In this document: positions 7,055 to 11,102 of the stretch, in pieces
Position numbering within the stretch: position 1 is the stretch's first letter
Layout of the letters: the number at the start of each line of letters is the position of its first letter
NCBI GenBank assembly: GCA_030674155.1
Contig: CM060318.1
Span: 492,826-503,927 of the forward strand
Source: Stramonita haemastoma
Lineage: Eukaryota > Mollusca > Gastropoda > Neogastropoda > Muricidae
Length of the DNA: 11,102 nucleotides
Reading direction: 5' to 3'
The notes under the pieces: model-generated
Told to the model about the DNA's origin: nothing
Seen by the model: the letters and a program-made list of their open reading frames with translations, nothing else
The model's database searches: none
Translations under genes and position numbers: made by a program

Positions 7055-7065
7055 CTTGTGTCCTT
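7055..7065 (+). repeat. Likely target-site duplication, right
   Basis: CTTGTGTCCTT follows the SINE tail and matches the left copy at 6744-6754 with one mismatch. Confidence 0.5.
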
Positions 7066-7395
7066 ATCAGAATAGCATTTTTTAAATGAAACTTTTGGCC
7101 AGGGGGAAAACTACTTGTTGTCGTGGATTCTTTTGCATGCAATAAATGTATGTAAAAACATGAGAACTTAACTTGTCCTCTTTTCCCAAAAGACAGCTCC
7201 CTACCACCACTCAAGGTCTTGTAAAAAGGGGGGCCCCTTTTGTCAGTTTCCCCCACTTTCAGTTACTTTCAGTGCTGCCCATTCCATCCCAGCTGGTGTA
7301 ATTATAGCAAAAAGTGACCACACTGGACTTGGTATAAGGAAGGGGCTGATTTTAGCACTAGACCTTGAATGAGTTATGCTGGATTTGCACATAGC
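7066..7395. other. Non-repetitive sequence, no gene seen
   Basis: Mixed composition, with an AATAAA hexamer near 7141 but no coding region that it could serve. The minus-strand frame at 6810-7256 crosses the neighbouring SINE and is not supported as a gene. Confidence 0.5.
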
Positions 7396-7466
7396 GCTGT
7401 GTGTGTTGTGTATGTGTGTGTGCGTGTGTGTGGGTGTGTGTTTTTTGTGTGTGTTGTGTGTGTGTG

Positions 7467-7529
<63 letters not shown>

Positions 7530-7544
7530 TGTGTGTGTGTGTGT
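7396..7544. repeat. (GT)n microsatellite
   Basis: GT array with GTT, TTTTT and GGG interruptions; the pure core is about 7468-7526. It lies just outside the visible left limit of the large palindrome. Confidence 0.95.
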
Positions 7545-7915
7545 TAGAGAGGAGATGTACAAACGAAGATCCGAACCAAAGATTAGATCGCTTTCAAGAT
7601 GAGTGAAGTTATCTCCAGACCACTGATCGGCAGTACCAGTTTGGAAAATGTGGCATTGTGGAGCTTTTGGCACAAAGAATGTACCATAGGAACCACTGGG
7701 ATGGATCAAATAATAGGACTTCATTAATACTGCTGAAGGGGTGAACGACAGGATTGTCTTAGACTTGACAGATGCTGCAGCCAGTATAATATCATTTTCC
7801 CAGTTTCAGCCTAAATTGATATCCTAGGAAGGGGAATGGTGCAGTACAGATGTGCACGCAAAGCAGTGTGCACACGAGGTGCAGACAGACGGACTAGACA
7901 TGGAGACGCACTTAG

Positions 7916-8066
7916 ACACATGTTTACGCACATAAGCACGCACACATGTACACACACACGCACACAATGTATACACACAAGCACATATGCATGCATTTTA
8001 CGCGCGCACGCACACGCACGCACGCACGTATGCACGCCGTACGCACGCCACACACAAACCCACACA
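7916..8066. repeat. Cryptic CA/CG/TA alternating repeat
   Basis: Alternating purine-pyrimidine sequence, for example GCACATATGCATGCATTTT, GCGCGCACGCACACGCACGC and CGTACGCACGCC. The mirrored counterpart in the right arm lies at about 10605-10750 and is more damaged. Confidence 0.8.
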
Positions 8067-8157
8067 CAAGAAATCAGAGGTTTGGGGCAGCCGCTGTCTG
8101 AAAAGGTACATGAATAATATAAAAAAAATGAGGAGAGAGAAAGAAGAAAGAAAAAAT

Positions 8158-8430
8158 CCTTAATCCATCCTTCCATTCATCCATCCACCATGCTCCTTTC
8201 ATATATCCATCCATCTATCCATTTTCTCCTGCCTTCATGTCCTTTTTCTTTCTTTTCCATTAATCCATGCATGCATGCAGCATTCCACCATCTATCCCAT
8301 CCTTTCTCTCTCCTTCACGTCTTTTTTTCCCCCTTTTTTCTTTTACTAATTATGCTTTTATCCCTCCTCCATCATCCATCCACCCCTCCATCCTCCACCA
8401 TCCCTCCCTCCCCTCCCTCCATCCATCCAT
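8158..8430. repeat. ATCC/CATC tetranucleotide repeat, decayed
   Basis: CATC, ATCC and TCCC units interspersed with T-rich stretches. Clear clusters lie near 8163-8222 and 8370-8430, with GCATGCATGCA at 8267-8277. The right-arm equivalent is the GGAT/GATG region at about 10205-10475. Confidence 0.8.
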
Positions 8431-8492
8431 CTATCCATCTATCTTTTCTTTTATTATCTATCTATCTATTAAACTTCTATTATCTATCTATT
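8431..8492. repeat. (ATCT)n microsatellite
   Basis: CTATCTATCT units, mirrored as TAGATAGATAGATA at about 10138-10170 in the right arm. Confidence 0.85.
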
Positions 8493-8702
8493 ATCCCAAC
8501 CCCCTTTTTTTTCCATGAATCTTGCTCCTTTCTCCCTCCCTTGATCAATTAAAAAATCATTCAATCGAATAACTAATCATTTTAAATAGCAAGCAAACCC
8601 AAACAACAAGCAGTCAACCCAAAAAGGGGAACAAGCCAACCAACCAATCAATCGATAAACAGTTGTTCAAATTTTGGATGAAAAATTCACAAAATTTCCC
8701 TT

Positions 8703-8842
8703 TTATATATTTATATATTATATATTATATATATATATTTATTATATATTATATAAAATTATTAAAATATTATACTATATATTATTTTATATTTAATATA
8801 TATATGTATATATATATATATGTAATATATATTATAAAATAT
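8703..8842. repeat. AT-rich dinucleotide repeat
   Basis: TATATA/TTATAT array, mirrored by the AT tract at 9768-9915 in the right arm. The tyrosine-isoleucine-rich frame is the repeat translated. Confidence 0.85.
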
Positions 8843-8893
8843 TTTGTTGTGTGTGTGTTGTGGTTGTTGTTTGTTGTTGTTGCTTTGTTTTTG
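8843..8893. repeat. GT and GTT simple repeat
   Basis: GTGTGTGTG then TTGTTGTTG units; the right arm carries the reverse complement (CAACAAC and CACACA) at about 9714-9765. Confidence 0.8.
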
Positions 8894-9225
8894 TCATTAA
8901 ATTTTAAGTCTGTTTACTCTAAGTGATATAGACGGAAAAGTGGAAGGTGTAATGGGAAATTATTTAAGGAGTGGGAAAAAGTGGAAAGAGAAAAAGTCAT
9001 TTTAAAATAAAATTAAGGTGGTATTCTTGTACCCCTTCCAAAAAAAAAAAAAAGGGGATAACAATAATATCTTAAAAGGGACAAAATTTAAACTCAAATT
9101 TAAGTGGGGCATTTGCAATAAAAAGTAAAATACAATAAATATTTTTAAATGGGGTGTTCCCAAAAAAAACCAAAAAATGGCAAGGGCTAACTTTAAAAAA
9201 CAAAAAAATTTTCCCGTGTGTGTGT

Positions 9226-9362
9226 AGTTTTATATATATAATAAATAATGTTTTTTTTTATATATTTAAAATTTTTTTTTTTTATTTTTTTTTAAAAAAA
9301 TTATATAAATAATATATTTTTAATATATATAATATATATATTATATATTTTTTTTTATATAC
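9226..9362. repeat. AT-rich centre of the palindrome
   Basis: Only A and T apart from one G near 9250. At 9285-9300 nine T are followed directly by seven A. The switch at 9293/9294 agrees with the symmetry axis computed from the innermost anchors (9295 and 9298). No spacer of unique sequence separates the arms. Confidence 0.8.
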
Positions 9363-9767
9363 GTACCCCCCACCTGGAAATTTTTTTGGTTTTTTCAAAG
9401 TTACCCTTGCCTTTTTTGGGGTTGTTTATTGAACAGCCCACTTGAATTTTAAAATTGGGGGTTAAAATTTTATTGCTAAATGCCCATTTAAAATTTGTTT
9501 TTTAAATTTTTTTTCCCTTTTTTTTAAGGTATTTTGTTACCCCCTTTTTTTTTTTTTTGGAAGGGTACAAGAATACCCCAAAAATTTTTAATTTAAAATG
9601 ACGTTTTCTCTTTTCCACTTCTTCCACCTTTTAAATAATTCCCCATTCACCTTCACTTTTCTCTTTTTAATATCATTTGGGGAGTGAACGTTTTTAAAAT
9701 TAATGACAAAAAACAACGCAACAACAAAAACAAACACACACAACCCACACACACACACAACACACAT

Positions 9768-9915
9768 TATTTATGTATTAATATATTACATATATATATT
9801 ATATTCTTTATTTATGTATATATATATATATATATATGAAAAATAATAATTATTTTATATATTATATATATATTTAATATATATATATAATTTATATAAT
9901 TTTTTAATATATTTT
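9768..9915. repeat. AT-rich dinucleotide repeat (right arm)
   Basis: TATATA-rich array mirroring 8703-8842. Confidence 0.8.
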
Positions 9916-10134
9916 AAAATGGTATTTTGTGAATCTTCACCCAAAAATTCTTGAACAACTGTTATCGATTGATTGGTTGGTTGGCTTTTTGCCTGTTTGG
10001 TTGGACGCTTGTTGTTGGGTTTTTGCTTGCTGTTTGAATGATTATTTTTTCGTTTAAAATGTTTATTAATTGAAAAAGGGAGGGAGAAAGGAGCGAGAGT
10101 TTAAAAGGAAGAAAAAGGGTGGGGATAGTTTTTT

Positions 10135-10281
10135 TAGATAATAGATAGATGGTAGATAGATAGATAGATAAGATATTTTAGAAGAGGAAAAAAAATTTGG
10201 AGGAAAAGGGGGGGGAATTGGATGGGGGGAAGGGGGGGAATGGGGGGATTGGGATGGGGGGATGGATGGATGGATGGATGC
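10135..10281. repeat. (TAGA)n and (GGAT)n repeats (right arm)
   Basis: TAGA units at about 10138-10170 and GGATGGATGGATG near 10258-10280, the mirror of the ATCT and ATCC repeats in the left arm. Long G runs between them appear to replace shorter repeat units. Confidence 0.8.
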
Positions 10282-11102
10282 ATAATTAGAAAAAAAGAAT
10301 AAAGGGGAAAAAAAAGACGTAAGGGGAAGAAAAAAAATGGTTTGGATAGATGGATGGTTTGAATTTTTTCATGCATCATGGATTAATGGAAGAAGAAAGA
10401 AAAAAAGGACATAAGGGGCAGGAGAAATGGATAGGGGGTTGGATATATAAAGGGAAAACCCTGGGTGGATGGATAAGGAAGGGGGGGGTTGTAAGGAAAA
10501 TTTTTTTTTTTTTTTTTTTTTTCTTTTCCCTTTTTTTTTTTTAATTTAAAACCCTGTCCTTTTTAGACAGGGGTTTTGCCCCAAACCTCTGATTTTTTTT
10601 GGGGGTGGGTTTTGGTGTGTGGCGTGGTACGTGGTGCATACGTGCGTGCGCCCCGTGTGGTGCGCGCGAATATGCTTGTTATGTGCTTTTTGTTTTATAC
10701 ATGTGTCGTTTTGGGGTGTAAAATTGTGCGTGCTTAAGTCCCCAAAAAATGTGTCTAAGTGCGTCCCATGTTAGTCCGCCCCGTCTGCCCCTTTGTGTGC
10801 ACACTGCTTTCCCTGCACATCGGGGACTGAAAACCAAAACCCCTTCCTGGGGGTATCAATTTACCCCGAAACGGGGGAAAATTTTATTTTATACGGCCCC
10901 GCGCATCTTCCCAAGTCTAAGGGGGAATCCGGGCTTTTTTACACCTTCAGCAGTTTAAAAAAGGGGCCTTTTATTTGATCCATAAAATTTGTCCAAAAGG
11001 TACATTTTTTTGTGCCAAAAGCTCCACAAGCCCTTTTTTTTTCCCAAAAATTGGAAAGGGGGGGGTCAGGGGTCGGAAAATAACTTCACTCATCTTGAAA
11101 GC

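Larger units (their letters stand above)
7590..9225 (+). repeat. Left arm of large palindrome
   Basis: This arm is matched in reverse complement by 9363-11102. Anchors, each exact apart from the last: 7658-7676 with 11009-11027 (GTGGAGCTTTTGGCACAAA), 7861-7875 with 10795-10809, 7906-7921 with 10749-10764, 8071-8089 with 10577-10595, 8635-8656 with 9964-9985 (22 bases), 9021-9034 with 9563-9576, and 9179-9194 with 9397-9411 (one base shorter on the right). Between anchors the same simple repeats occur in mirrored order. This arm keeps diverse sequence and is probably the more accurate one. At 7590-7830 it holds a non-repetitive island; I see no gene in it. Confidence 0.92.
9363..11102 (-). repeat. 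Right arm of large palindrome, homopolymer-degraded, cut by window end
   Basis: Reverse complement of 7590-9225; the pairing continues up to the last base, so the outer limit is not visible. Compared with the left arm it has many longer homopolymers and neighbour-base substitutions. For example, the region opposite 7612-7657 contains long C, T and A runs in place of mixed sequence. The arm is about 100 bases longer than the left, and the anchor midpoints drift from 9295 to 9343 going outward. Reading frames here are broken relative to the left arm and should not be interpreted. Confidence 0.9.

Noticed and set aside
7141..7146. AATAAA polyadenylation signals here and elsewhere
   Set aside because: The hexamer is frequent in AT-rich DNA, and no coding region lies upstream to support a gene end.
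6810..7256. 148-codon minus-strand frame
   Set aside because: Most of it is antisense to the composite SINE, whose structure explains the sequence.
7599..7727. 42-codon frame starting MSEVISRPLIG
   Set aside because: It is short, has no recognisable motif, and is not preserved in the other palindrome arm. It is not called as a gene, only noted as a finding.
7590..11102. CRISPR array or foldback transposon with coding capacity
   Set aside because: There are no regularly spaced identical repeats with unique spacers, and no transposase-like frame in either arm. The repeats are microsatellites in mirrored arms.

Overview
This looks like a piece of a repeat-rich animal genome assembly, not a bacterial or viral one. 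I find no protein-coding gene and no functional RNA gene. Long compound microsatellites (AC, CG, TC, GT, GACA, GAAA, ATCC, ATCT, AT) dominate the window. Between them lie decayed SINEs with pol III-type promoter heads, and there is a 100-N scaffold gap. Such microsatellite density is a known trait of decapod crustacean genomes, especially penaeid shrimps. That assignment is inference; other marine invertebrates are possible.

Layout. 1-120: minus-strand copy of a SINE whose head joins a tRNA-like piece to a 5S-rRNA-like piece, cut by the window edge. 121-1002: a G-rich tract, then cryptic CA/CG repeats with a (CG)12 block, then (TC)n. 1003-1102: gap. 1103-2460: GACA/GA-rich, pyrimidine-rich, GT-rich and A-rich low-complexity blocks. 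2551-2950: G-rich purine block. 2961-3682: two direct copies of an unidentified sequence about 0.17-0.2 kb long, separated by AT, GATA and purine repeats. 3690-3945: CA and CAAA repeats. 4235-5009: a second tRNA/5S SINE and, beside it, a tRNA-derived SINE of another family. 5124-5190: a tRNA-like scrap. 5550-5888: GAAA, CT and GT microsatellites. 6466-7068: the tRNA-derived SINE in opposite orientation, followed by the best-preserved tRNA/5S SINE with a likely target-site duplication. 7396-7544: GT microsatellite. 7590-11102: one near-complete palindrome of about 3.5 kb with its axis near 9294, running off the window end.

The most notable signals are this spacer-free palindrome, which may be an assembly artefact, and the composite tRNA/5S SINE family. 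Parts of the window (about 2540-3170, 4000-4300, 8990-9600 and 10080-11102) look like poorly corrected sequence in which bases are replaced by copies of their neighbours. Reading frames and repeat lengths there should not be trusted.
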